64,000 nt of DNA from contig JAMPIT010000583.1 in the NCBI GenBank assembly GCA_026261815.1, positions 1,116,001-1,180,000 on the forward strand, written 5' to 3'. Under the pieces are notes generated by a model, which saw only the letters and a program-made list of their open reading frames with translations, was not told where the DNA came from and did no database searches. The DNA is from Monarcha castaneiventris obscurior. Taxonomy: Eukaryota; Chordata; Aves; Passeriformes; Monarchidae. Position numbers and translations under genes: made by a program. Position 1 is the first letter of the stretch; the number at the start of each line of letters is the position of its first letter. Of this stretch, positions 1 through 12,571 are shown one piece after another.

Positions 1-2396
1 AAATGCATCTGGCAGCGTTGTACATCAACAGTTTTTAATCCATTGTGTCACCTCCCCAGCAGCTGTACTCACTAGTGCAATTGTATCAGGACCCAAAACA
101 GAACACTCAGAAAGTGAGCTGCAAGAGATGGTGCAATGTATTTAGTGGCTGCACATAAGGTTTTACAAACAGCTCAAGTGAAATCTCCCTTATGGTAAAT
201 CAAATTTGATTTAAACTTAGATTTAAATTGAACTGCAAATGTTGATAGACTGGAATACCTTAAGACAACTGCACCTTTCCTGCACATGTAACATTTGAGT
301 TTAAGCTTTGGACAGCCATCCAAATACAGATTTTGCTACTATATAAGGAATAAAATCTTGCTCATATCAGCTATTTCATAGATGAGATATATGTAGTTCC
401 TCGAATTCTACATCCTGACTGATTAATATGATTTCTTCCAAAACTTGGATATAGAATAAGCATAAGAAAATACAATAAGGCAGTGGAGTTACTAAAATCT
501 TTACAGGAGCTGGTAATTTTTGAACGACAACTTCAATTCAGAACCTAACCTTGGTGATTATTCTGGACTGGTTACTGTTCCAGTAGTGTTATTTGGTTAA
601 ACACTGAATAAATTGCAGGATCAGTGCCACCTCATCCATGCTGGCAGCTAAATATTTAATAACCATCTGTAAAGTTCATAGGAAGATTCATGCTCAAGAG
701 TGACATCTGCCATCAGATCAAGAGTGTAAGAGGTAATGGTAAGATAAAGAATATCATGCTTTAATGAAAGTTTTCTGTAAGTGCTTAAACAAAAGCCTCT
801 TTTGCCTGCTGACTCTTAACCATCTCATTTATTGTTTTATTCCAAAAATTAAATGTGAACATTTTTCACCATCTTTTAAACCGCCTGAAATTTGATAGGA
901 ATACCTAGGAAAATACAGTCAGAAAACACTGTACAACAGAACTTTCTGATTTTAGGGAAGCTCACTGAGTCCTGGATAAAGGCATAGCCATTAGGATTTA
1001 ATCTATCCTGGAAAATGTAACTACTCAGCATCTGAAATCCACCCTGAGCTAAACAGAAATCCACTCTGAGCTAGAAGAATTGAAATGCCAACAGTAACAT
1101 GACTGGCTGCCCATAAGGGCATATCTCCTCTTCAGTGGATAAAGAGAATTTTCATTCCTTAAATGACACATTTTTGACACCATTTTTCTAAACAAAAAGG
1201 GCTGCTAGAAGTCAAATCATCCTCTCTAACAATGCAATCCTGGCAGAAGTGGCTTGTCACACACTACAATATAGGTTGTCATTTAATACTACCAAAAAGA
1301 AAGTAACTTCTAAATCTATTGTCACATAACCTTCTTTGGAGAACAGTGAATTTAATGTGTAACACCCACACGAGACACAGGAATAGTTGGATTAACAAGC
1401 CGTGTCATGCTGTCAGCTGCTGTTTATTTAAATAAAATGTCACAATCTAGAAATAAATTGCAAAGTTTAAAAACATTGAATTGTTGTAACACCCAGTGTT
1501 TCTCTTGCTGGACAAAAGTTACATCTCATTTACACTGCATTACTTTCCAAATGTCTGTGCATATTCTTGAATCTTCACCTTGTCATTTATGTGGCATTTA
1601 AGATATTCTTCCCTATTTCTGTACATTTGTCCTTCAAAGTGAATACCTTAAAACAAATATGCTTCATTTTCTTTGAAAAAGATTAAACTGTTTAAAAAAC
1701 AGTTTAAATCCTGCTTCTGACATGTTGCTGTTTACCTCACCTTGGGTAGTGTTGTGTGAGTTCCTTCACCAAGATTTTTTTAATTAAATCAAGTTTTTTT
1801 AACGTAATGAAAACTTGAACTTACCTTCTCCAACACCCTCTTTAGATACTTTAAACACAATTACAATTTCACTTTCCATTAAGTTCTGGTTTGCTGTCTT
1901 ATTTTTTTCCCAACTGTAATAGAAAATTAAGAACTGAAGAGAGATTATAAAAGAGATAAGGTCAAGGGGAAATGGGTTTATTGTTTTAACTGCTTCTTCT
2001 AAATTATACCTGGGAGCAGCTGCAATGGAGGTCAATAACTGAACTGGAATTCAGGTTGGATTATACTCTCACCCATTAACACACATGAACTTATGAAGTG
2101 CTGAGTTCTACCACGCAGAGTGTGATGTTGGCAGCTTAAAGACACTCAGGATTTTTTCACTATATTGTCCCAAAGTACTCACCTTTAATTTAAAACAATG
2201 CTTCAAGGAAAAAAAAGTTTGTTTATATATAAAGAGACATCCCACAGAAAATTATCATGGTTTTGTCTTAAGTTAATGCTAAGAGCAGTTAGCATGAGCA
2301 CATGGGCACACATTTTGGCAATAAAGATGCCATAAGGTGACAGGGAGAAACCCCAGCCCATAAAAACACACACCTCATAAAACCTGGGATACTCAC
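1..2396 (-). other. CDH8: CDH8 intron 9 (partial)
   Basis: AT-rich non-coding sequence downstream of the exon 9 donor. I found no EC5 exon in it. It holds an 11-bp inverted repeat at 1683-1707 and an AATAAA on the minus strand at 1982-1977, which could serve an intron-retained transcript. Nothing else stands out. Confidence 0.85.
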
Positions 2397-2518
2397 TTGT
2401 CCAGGCTTCCCATTCTCACATAGAAAGGCCTCATGCTCTGATGCAAACTCAGGGGCGTTGTCGTTCACATCGAGAACTTTGATAGCAACAGGCACCCGGG
2501 ACACCTGGCTGTGGTTCC
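2397..2518 (-). CDS. CDH8: Cadherin-8 exon 9 (end of EC4, EC4-EC5 linker, start of EC5)
   Basis: This 122-nt exon follows tttctttccttag and is followed by gtgagt. With the last base of exon 8 it gives RNHSQVSRVPVAIKVLDVND, then NAPEFASEHEAFLCENGKPG and Q, roughly residues 472-512. It contains the DVNDNAPEF EC4-EC5 calcium linker and a possible N-H-S glycosylation sequon. Mammalian CDH8 has Tyr where this sequence has His in the SEHEAF segment. It ends in phase 0. If the donor is not used the frame stays open for 35 more codons, to the stop at 2289-2291. The next exon, encoding EC5, is not in the window. Confidence 0.93.
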
Positions 2519-5373
2519 CTAAGGAAAGAAATCAAAGTACCAAAGGTAAGCATATTGAATTGGGAATTAAATGCAGCAGTGCTTGCACACTCACCGTGCT
2601 CTTCCTGTCTCCTGCCCTTGCTTAATTGGGCTGCCTCATCTATAATAGATCGTGGAGTTGGAGCGTGAGATAAAGAAGGATGGCCAGGGCTTTGTGGTTG
2701 AAAAGAATAAATAGATCCCTGTTGCAAACAGCATTTGTTGGAGATTAGCTCAATGAAGACCTTTCTTGGTCTAAATTGGTAAGATTTTTCTTTGATGAAG
2801 TTTGTATTGTTTTATTGATAAAGTCCATTATACATGGAAGAGGGAAGGCTGCAAACAGCAGAGATTTATTTCTTTGTTTATCTTTGGCAGAGAACAGCAC
2901 ATTTTACTCCATTAATTGTTCTGACTGCACATCTATTACTTCTTCATTGCAAACATGGTTAAAGTGCTGACCAAAAAGATGGGTGGGAGACTGACAGGGG
3001 CAAAACCAGACAGTAATTTGGGCTATTAAAGCACTTTGATCATCTACCACTGACCAAAGCCATGATCTGTGAACTTCTCTGTTCACTGAAGTAACGACTC
3101 ATTATTTATAATATTGAGCTATTTTGAATAAAATTGCTTATCACTGTGAAGAGTAGAACCAGCTGTAAGGCAAGAAAAGCTAAGCCAACTGGTTGCATCT
3201 ACTTTGAATAGCTTACAGAGATAGCTGCTTGTGCCTTTCCCTCAATTCAGCAGTTAATTTGCCTAGAGACTACTTCTAAGTATTTTAGATTATTTTTCCC
3301 CACAGAGCAAACCTGTGAATTCAGTTTAAACTGAGGTCACCAGCTGATTCAAAGAGTTTGACAAGCTGTTCCATAGCACATGCACACCTCCACAGGTAGC
3401 TCAATCCTAGTTTCGAAGTCCATCTCTCAGTGAATATCATTTTCCAGTCATGGAATTCAACTTTGTTTGTATCATCAGCAATGGCAATACTCAATATTCA
3501 GTGCACTTCTCACTACAAATGATTACAAAGTACAAGAAAATCAGACCCCACCAGTGCACAGGGAGCAACTGGTGGCAGCCCTACAAGTGACAGAGATGAA
3601 TAAAGGCAGAATCGCCATATACACTGTGGCTTTTGTGGTTTCCACCAAGATTAATTGTGTTGTGACCTAATCAAACCCTCTATCTCATAGCCCTGTTTTC
3701 TCCCTGTTTGCTAAACACATCCATAATTTGGGAGGCTCCACCCATAAATCTAAATATGCAAATTTCAATTGTTCTACTGACATTGAAATGGCATAAAAAT
3801 AACAATTTTAAAAACACAAACTCATATATGCCAGTGCTATAAAAGACTTTATATTTCTGGGATTGTCTCAAATATTAAAATTCCTCCTGTTTAGGATAAG
3901 ACCGCCACACATCACAATTTAAATGTTTTCCATCTTAAAGAGTCAAAAGTTTTAATATGGAAAGAAACATATTACAGAAGAAAAAGAAACACCCCCCAAA
4001 ATACTGTATGAGCAATATTTATGACCATTTATCATCTCATGATCTTACTGACTAAAAGGTGAGGTGAACATTTATGCCATGAAATAATAATGTATTTGAA
4101 ACCAAATAAAACCTAATATGCAAATCATGAATCCCAAACATTTTAAACACTTTTTTTAATCTTCATTCGATAAAAATACAATGAATCTCCAGCTTGTCAG
4201 AATTCTCAGCACTAGTGTCATATATAAACACTAAAGATTTACTTTTATCTAAATTAATGAAATGACGGCAGTTCAAATTTTAAAGATGTTACAGAGGAAT
4301 GTTATTAATTAGATAAGCTTCTAAAGAAATTATTCATGTCCCTTGTGACTGCCCCCAAAATGTTTGTCTTTCATCAGAAATACAAACATTAAATTTAAAG
4401 ATATTATAATTAGAAACTTGATGAGAATTCATTTAAAAAATTAATTTACTAAACACAAGAGAGACCCAGCTGGTCTGGAAATCTCCAAACAAGGGGATAT
4501 CCACTGCCTTTTAGGGTTCCTGTGACTGTGGTGAAATTTATTGTTGAGAAAGAGAGAGACAGAGAGGGAAATGTATCTACAGCTTGTACTGCCCACCACC
4601 CTGAACACACTGCATTATTTTGTCATCCCGAACTTCCCAGTGAAATTCCCCTTTGTGCTACGTGTTTTTCTTCACCATGAGCACACCTATTCAAACACAT
4701 TAATGAGACCTCACTAAGCAAACTCAGGTTGAAAACACTGTCAGGATGAAATAGTTCCATCTGTTCATTTCCATACGTTTCATGTCTGCAGATTCTCAGT
4801 GGTAAAACATGCACAGAGGATGTCCAAGTTTAAACCCAGTCCTGCTGGCAGTGCCCCAAATCCTTGAACTGGGAGTAGGAAGCAGCTGAAGTGGATCCCA
4901 ACTGATCCCAAACTGCCACAACTGCATGGTCACTGCCCTTCAGGCTGTTGGGTGTCTCACTGATTAGCATTCAACATTCAGAACTTCTCCTTTGTATGGA
5001 TGGACAGTCAGTTCTTTCTAAACTAGGCATAAAGTAAGTTTAATTACTGTGTGGGCTTTTGTTTGGTTTGGGTTTTTTTCCCAATAAACCTCTCAGTCAG
5101 TAGATTTAAGGGAGACTGAGTCTTCTTGCATGTACCAGGTAGACAGCAAGACTGATTGCTTAACTTCCAATCAGTTATTTTATGCAAAATCATACAAAAA
5201 ATATGTAAAGTTAGAGACCCTCTGAGGAACTAATCAGAGTTTTAAAAGCTTTGTTACCTGTATTTATTGTAATGCACAGTTTGAAAAGATCTACCTTGAC
5301 TCTTGCATTGCAAAAGTATCATCAGGGCTGTCACTCGAGAAGCATCAGCTTTGTTTGAAAATTTAACACTTTG

Positions 5374-5408
5374 AGATTAAAAGATTAAAAGATTAAAAAG
5401 ATTAAAAA
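5374..5408. repeat. Short tandem repeat (GATTAAAA)n
   Basis: About four imperfect copies of an 8 to 9-bp unit. Confidence 0.85.
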
Positions 5409-6474
5409 CTATTGAGAAAATTTCCACTAGTCCAGTTAAATGAAAGCCTTTTCAAGCTAGGTCTGCACAGAAGGACTTAGCTGGTCATCTGGGGACACCA
5501 CTCTGTGTCTAGATGAGCACAGAACATTTCTGAACTCCAGCAGTGAGATCCAGATGAGCACAGAACACACACACACAGAAAGGATCATCTAGCCAGATCC
5601 AAGGAAAGGAAGACTCAATGCAAAAGAACCTGGTGGAACTTAGTTTGGGTTGGTAAATAAACTTCCAAAAATAATGGAAAATCCACCTGAGTTTAGAAAT
5701 GCATATTGAAAGGTTTACAAGGGCTATAAACTCCTAAAAAACTCTTCTGCTTTTCTCCCCAGTTCTCAAGATTTTATTGGCACATTAAATGCTTGAAATA
5801 CCCAACTTGCTGAGTATCCCACTGAAACTCACTCAGGGTTTAAAAAGGCTGCAGAGTTTGATACCAAAATGACGAGGCAGATCAGATAACCAAAGTCCAA
5901 TTCAAACAAACAAAAAACAAACATTATCAAGCCACTTAGTGTCTCCAAACCCGAACCTTTGGAGGCTATATCCCCATGTTTTACCACTTGTTATTGCGAT
6001 CAACACTTTTCTTCCTTCATGGAAAAAGCCCTACATGACTGAGATGTATTATAGGAAATTTGTATTACAAAGCACTGAGTGTTGTCAACATTGTTACTGC
6101 ACACAAGAAGTCCTACTAGGAGCAACTAGAGCTTATAAATATAATTTTTGGTCCTGTACCATAACTAACAAAATATAATGGAGATTTTCAACTCCCATAA
6201 ACACATAAAGACTTCATAAACTTGCTTAAAACATTTCCCCCTGTCTTCTCTTGACTGACACAATGGTTTTTGAGATAAGGAGAATTACTGTGGCCGAAAA
6301 GGAAATTTATAATTTATTTAACCCAAAGAAATCCAGTTTAGTCCAGTTTTCCTTTAGGTAATTAAGTCATACAAAATCACTGCAACATTCTTTTTAAGAA
6401 GTCATTAGCTGTCTTGAATTTTACCTAAAATTAAGTACCTGAATAGAAAATAGCTTCCTAGAAAATAACCCATC

Positions 6475-6528
6475 ATTATTATTATTACTACTATTATTAT
6501 TATTATTATTGTTGTTGTTGTTGTTGTT
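6475..6528. repeat. Compound microsatellite (ATT)n(GTT)n
   Basis: An interrupted ATT/ACT tract changes directly into six GTT units. Confidence 0.95.
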
Positions 6529-7840
6529 ACCACAACATGGTTTGGAAATGGCTATTTCATGCTTCTATAATTCAGTGAAATTTCTACGATAGTAATACTT
6601 TAACTTGGAAGTAGAGGAAGTCCTAGTTCTAACAAAGAAATCAAAACAAAATCTGAATCACTGACTTAATAAAATCAACAGTGCTTGGTTTACATCCCTT
6701 ATATTTCAAACTCATTAAGTTCTATTGTAACAGACCCAGTTCCCATGACTTTATCAAAGTTTTATCTGATGACTTTATTAAGATAATCCACCTGCAGGAC
6801 AAGTTTATTTCTCCTGTTAGAGTTTATGTTGTTGTTTTCTTTAGGCAATCCTTTACCTCTAGAATGCCACAGCTTATAACAATCTTTCTGCCACATAAAA
6901 CTGACAAATCTGACTTAAAAAATCCTTAGATACACTGATGCTATTGTGAAACCAAGGTTTTATTTATGTTAAAGCTTAACTCTAGAAATCACATAGTGCA
7001 GCAAATACTGGGCTTGTTTTCTGCAGTGTTGGGTAATGATCTGATTCAAGAGAGGTTGAGTGCCTGAAACCCACTCCAAAATTGTCAGGAAGACAGCAGT
7101 AATTGCCAGCCAGCATTTCTGTTAAAAATACCAGAACACAAGCTATTTCTGAGCCAGGATAAAACTAGAACAACCAAACTAAAAACCCAGACAGAATTGT
7201 TCACCAGGAAGATTTAGATTCCCTATTGAAATGACTGTATTTTTAAAGGATAAGAAGTTGTGGATTATCTAAATAGCAATATAAACATATCAGTACACAG
7301 CAGGAAGGTTCCTGTATGAGCTGCTAAGACAAGAAACAAACACTGCCTCCTAATTATTATTCCATTTGTATTTCTTTCAGCACATGGAGCAAGCCGGAGG
7401 AGCACAGATTGTGGCGAGTCTCTGTGTGTGCATGTGTGTGGGAGGGGCGCGGAAAGGAAAAGATGTGGAACATATTTCTCAGGTTTGTTCCTTAAGTCAT
7501 TCTTTGGGAGAAAAATAATAACAGAGCTGAGAAGTTTCATCTCCTTTCAGTAGGTCACTGAGTTTATTTTGTTGTGGGCTGCATGAGGATGAATGAGGCA
7601 AGAGCAAAGCTTTGTCACACTCTATTTCCTCACTGAGAGACTCTCACAAGTTTAACCAAGAAGTGGCTTATTATCATCCACCTCTTCAAAGCTGAATTTG
7701 GAGTTAAGTTCCCAAAGTTCAGCAACTCCATCTGTAAAGAGGGGACTTAGGAAGGCCACGCTCACCTACCTTTAATCAATATATGAGACCTATCACTTGG
7801 GACTAAGGGACTGACTTTACTTTCAGGTTTCTGACAATAT

Positions 7841-7862
7841 CAAAACAAAACAAAACAAAAAA
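7841..7862. repeat. Short (CAAAA)n repeat
   Basis: Four CAAAA units followed by an A run. Confidence 0.85.
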
Positions 7863-9182
7863 TATGTGCACACACCATGCCAGAAAATGTTAAATACACC
7901 ATATTCCTCAGGTCCTGTTTTCACTCATGTTCTTTTTCTGTGGTCTTTTCTTTTATTTGCACATAAGTGCACATAAGACATTAAAATTATTTCATATAAC
8001 CCAGAACCAATTAGATTCTGAATCAACTACCTAAAATTTGCAGAAAATGGAGACATGCCTGCAAAAAGACCAAATGAATCTTGTTTTTATCAGTGATATT
8101 CCACCTAGCCCTGCACTCAGTTTTTTGCTTGCCACTGTAAGTAGCAATACTGCATTATTTCCTACATTTGAAATTGTTTAAGGTTTCAAATATAAACATA
8201 CTTTAAATTAAACCAGAGATTTCAACTGGGTACTTTGTTAGCTTCAAAAGATCGACACTGATTCATAAATCTTGACAATAAAACCAAATTTAAGAGAGGG
8301 AGTCTATTCCTTTCATACATGTACAATGCATACTGATAGAATAAGTTAGCCCTCATTTTGCTTATCCGAGGTCAGCCCATAATTTGACATTCAAATGCAA
8401 CCTCTGCTATTTTTCAGGCCATGAAGCTGTGCAGTTATTCACAGCCTCACAAATAGTTACTCTGTAATTACCTCTGATACTCTGTGAATTGTAAGATCCA
8501 TTTGCAAAACAGGGAAAGGTTTGTAATTTTCTGCACAAGTATCTTATTTCGCTTGGTGTATTTGCGTGATATTGTCTTGTCTGAGTGCACAGACAGATCA
8601 AAAGGGCTTGGAAAGGAGAGACTAGATCAGAAAAGCAAAGCGTCCCCTCAAATGTAGTTCACAAGTGTGAAACTCTTCTACCACAGCCATGGTTATAAGG
8701 GAAAATCAAAACATCCTGCTCTATTTAGAATTAGCTGTGCAGTATAAGAGAGGAGAAGTTATCCTCTGCTGCAATGAGAATGAGAACATGGGCCACAGTC
8801 AGTGAGCTCCAAGTTTGTCCTGGAGGGAAGAGAGGATGCTGAAAGTAATTCATATCCACCTTGGGCCTGAAAAGGAACGGGAAGCAAAGAAAACCCCCAC
8901 CCTTTGTGCCACCCTTCCAAAAACACAACAACCCAGAAACTCAAGGCTTTCTGGTTATTGTAAATCACTCTGAATGGTGGGTTGCTTTTATCACAATGTG
9001 TATGTTTTGAAAACTCCACCTTGATGTCACCACTTCCTATTCACTGACACGAGCTCCAAAAAACAAATCCTAATAGGAGATGCTCCATGTACCGGGTAAC
9101 ACGAGTGCTCATGACATGGAACACACATACTGCATGCAAGAGTGATTTGGTGGCTGTGGATGTGTTTACCTGGACATCACCT

Positions 9183-10222
9183 CAAAGCCTGTGACACTGT
9201 CTCCCATGGCATTCTCCTGGAGAAGCTGCAGCCCATGGCTCGGTCAGGTGCATCTTCTCTGGATTACAGACTGGCTGATGGCCCAACCCACAAATGGGGA
9301 ATGGTGCCACATCCAGCTGGGCCAGGCACTAGGGGTGTCCCCCAGGCTCGGTGTTGGGCCCAGTGCTGTTCAATGCCTTTACGGATGATCTGGATGAGGG
9401 AATTGGGGGCACACTCAGTCAGTTTGCAGATAACACCAAGTTGGGTGGGAGTGTGGATCTGCTGGAGGGCAGGAAGGCTCTGCAGAGGGATCTGGACAGG
9501 CTGGATCCATGGGCTGAGGCCAATGGTGTGAGGGACAACAGGGACACGTGCCAGGGAAGCTGCTGGTGGGAAAGGCCTGGGGATGCTGGGACAGGGGCTG
9601 GACACAAGCCCAGGGGTGCCCAGGTGGGCAAGAGGCCGAGGGCAGCTGGGCTGTGCCAGCCCTGGGGGGCAGCAGGCCCAGGGCAGTGCCCGTGCCCTGT
9701 GCTGGCCCTGCCGAGGGACCTCGAGGGCTGTGTCCAGTTCTGGGCCCTCATGGCCAGAGAGACCCTGAGGGGCTGGAGCGTGTCCAGGGCAGGGAACGGA
9801 GCTGGGAAGGGGCTGGAGCCCCAGGAGCGGCTGAGGGAGCTGGGAAAGGGGCTCAGCCTGGAGAAAAGGAGGCTCAGGGGGGACCCTGTGGCTCTGCACA
9901 AGCCCCTGACAGGAGGGGGCAGCCGGGGGGGGGTCGGGCTCTGCTCCCAGGGAACAGGGACAGGAGGAGAGGGAACGGCCTCAGCCTGGGCCAGGGGAGG
10001 CTCAGGATGGACAACAGCAGGAATTTCTGCATGGAAAGGGTGCTCAGGCCTTGGCAGGGGCTGCCCAGGGAGCTTTGGAGCCCCCATCCCTGGAGGTGTC
10101 CAAGGAAGGGCTGGAGGTGGCACTCAGAGCTCTGGGCTGGGGACAAGGTGGGCGCTGGGCACAGCTTAGACTCCATGGCCTTGGAGGGCTTTTCCAACCT
10201 CAGTGATTCTGGGATTCTGTGA
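9183..10222 (+). mobile_element. CR1 LINE, 5'-truncated, with decayed reverse transcriptase fragment
   Basis: This is the longest retrotransposon copy here. Its left part encodes the C-terminal reverse transcriptase of CR1 in broken frames: a DTVSHGILLEKL segment near 9190, then, after a frameshift, LGPVLFNAFTDDLDEGI and FADNTKLGGSVDLLEGRKAL from about 9354. The catalytic FADD-type motif reads FADN. After about 9530 the sequence departs from the expected ORF, suggesting an internal deletion, and the rest is the non-coding 3' region. It ends with the octamer-like GATTCTGGGATTCTGTGA. It is dead and lies in intron 8, antisense to CDH8. Confidence 0.9.
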
Positions 10223-12520
10223 ATGCATGGGATATGCACTAGGAGAGAAAAATCGGGATATGAAAGCAGGGGGAACAAATGGATGGGATGAGGCTTGGAA
10301 AGGGTTGGAATGGGCATCCTAATCAGATATTGTAGAATCTTTGCAATATTTGAGTAGGAACTGTGGGTCCTTGTCCCTTGACAGAAACTCTGGATGCAAA
10401 CAGCATGTCCTTAGAGGCTGTTCTGCATATCTAATTTTGACCACAGTGAGCTTTATATTCACAGTAACACATAACCAAGATATATGTGACACATCAATAT
10501 GAGTAAACAAAAACATAATTCAAAATAAAGTATTAGTAGAGCTGCTTGAGCGGGTTGTATTGGAAGCTGCTAAAGTCATGTCAAGTTTATGACAATGAAG
10601 CAATTCCAGTTTATTCACCGATCCTAAGTAAATCCTTAAGGGAAAACGATAAAAAAACCCAATACTGCCAACATCCTTCCACCCACACATCTATCCAGAG
10701 ACCAAACTGAAACAACTCCTGGCAGAAAACAACCTGTATTTGTGATAAAGCACTATGTAATTGAGCCTTATTTGTCTCTAACGAGGACACCAGTCAGGAG
10801 GAAGTTTGCAGTTATGTCACACTCAGTAAATTAACTCTGTTATGTATTGAAGTGGGGAATCATTACGACTGCAAAAATTAAAAATACAGCTAAAGCTTTA
10901 GCGCTTGCTAACTACAAGAAATGGTAACCTAGAAATGTTTGAAGTTTTACAGCTAAATTTTTTTGCAAAAAGTCAATGCACATCAAACAAACAAACAAAC
11001 AAAAAACAAATTAGCAAATGATACCTCGATTCAAGAGTAAGCAACAGAAAAACAGCATTTGTGATCTCTGGAAGTATCTGCAAGTAGGAAGCATTGCTCT
11101 ACAGACCCAGCATTTCAGAAAAAGTCAGAGCCCACTAAAAGATTTTGAACAAAGGTTTTCCATTTCCTTGTGGCAAGCACCAGCAAGAAGGAAAAAAGGA
11201 AAACAAAGAACCTCAGAATCATCTCTCTGAAACTTTCATTATACACTCTAAAGTAATAACAGTGTGATCAAATGCCACTGGATCCATAATTTTGTGGATC
11301 ACAGCACCACAAGCCTAATTAGGATTCCAGATTTTCCAAGGCAGTGTAATACCTTAAATCATTGTGAGGAAGTAACAGGTTTCAATTTCTAAATACAGCA
11401 ACGAGAAAAAAAAATCCAGAAAATAATATGGTGTCCTTGAATGACAGAAAAGAATTTCACTTAAAAATAAGGCAGTGAACAGGCAGGAAAAGAAATTGAT
11501 TAAGAAAAACTTTTAAGACACAACGAATGTACCAGGACATGATTTGCTGCTTTGTTTCTCAATTCCAGCTGAAACAAAGGAGTTGTGCTGCCATAAAACA
11601 GTCAGGAATCTGGCCCACACTTTAGAGCAATTATATTATTAATATCCTAATACACCATGAATATTAAAATCTTATAAAAATATTGACTTAGATATGCAAG
11701 GTCTTATTGTCAATTATAATTAGCTATGAAATTTTCTAATGAGTAGCAGCAATAATAATAACAATAGGCAGACTGAGGACAAGTTGTCTGGAATATTCGG
11801 GGATTTTTATTTGAAATTATTTCATGATTGAAGTAAAATAATTTATAGCTCAAATGAAATCTCTCCCTTATTCATAGACAAAACATCAAAATGCTTTAAT
11901 AAAAAATTGTTATTAAAGCAGAATTTATTATAGAACTATTTAAATATCATTACCTTTAGAGCTCATATTCCTGTCTGAGACTGATTTTCTTAATAGTGCA
12001 ATTTAATTATTCTTATGTTTCCTTCACAGATAAAATATTGCTCGATATCCTGGATATGAATCAGGTTCTAGGCATCAAACCTTGTTAGTTGCACACCTTC
12101 AGCAATAAGCAAAACAGATCTCCCTAGCACATCAGAATGCACCTTTAAAAATATAATCTCCTTTGTTTTTCAGCCAGGAAAGAGTTTCATTGTTTGCTGC
12201 CCTGCACCTTTGCCAGAAGCTCAGAGCATGCTACTCAAGAGTATTTATTCTAGACAGAAATGTGCTTGAAGAAGATTGTCTAAAATTATGCTGAGTTACA
12301 AACCTCTACTCTGACCTGCTCTCATGCAGAAAAACCAGTGGAGATTTCAGATAGTCCCATTCTGCTCAGGACTGATGAACTCAGCTTCTCAAATGAGGTG
12401 AATTCCACACAGTATTTCTAAGATTAATCTTCTTTTCTTTAGAACTTCTAATTCAGATGTTCAAAGTGCAGGTGGCCAGTTGGTAGCTGGTCAGGGTAAA
12501 GATGCACTTACTTTGTTAAT

Positions 12521-12571
12521 ACATGTATATATCTGTATCTCATCTATATATCTATATATATCTATCTATAT
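12521..12571. repeat. TA/TATC-rich simple repeat
   Basis: Irregular alternation of TATA, TATC and CTAT units. Confidence 0.8.

Noticed and set aside
1..2396. Search for the next CDH8 exon (EC5)
   Set aside because: No segment translating to the conserved start of EC5 was seen, so the exon must lie beyond the window edge.
9264..10317. Several open frames above 140 codons on both strands
   Set aside because: They lie in the GC-rich CR1 element. Only fragments of reverse transcriptase are recognisable and these are frameshifted.
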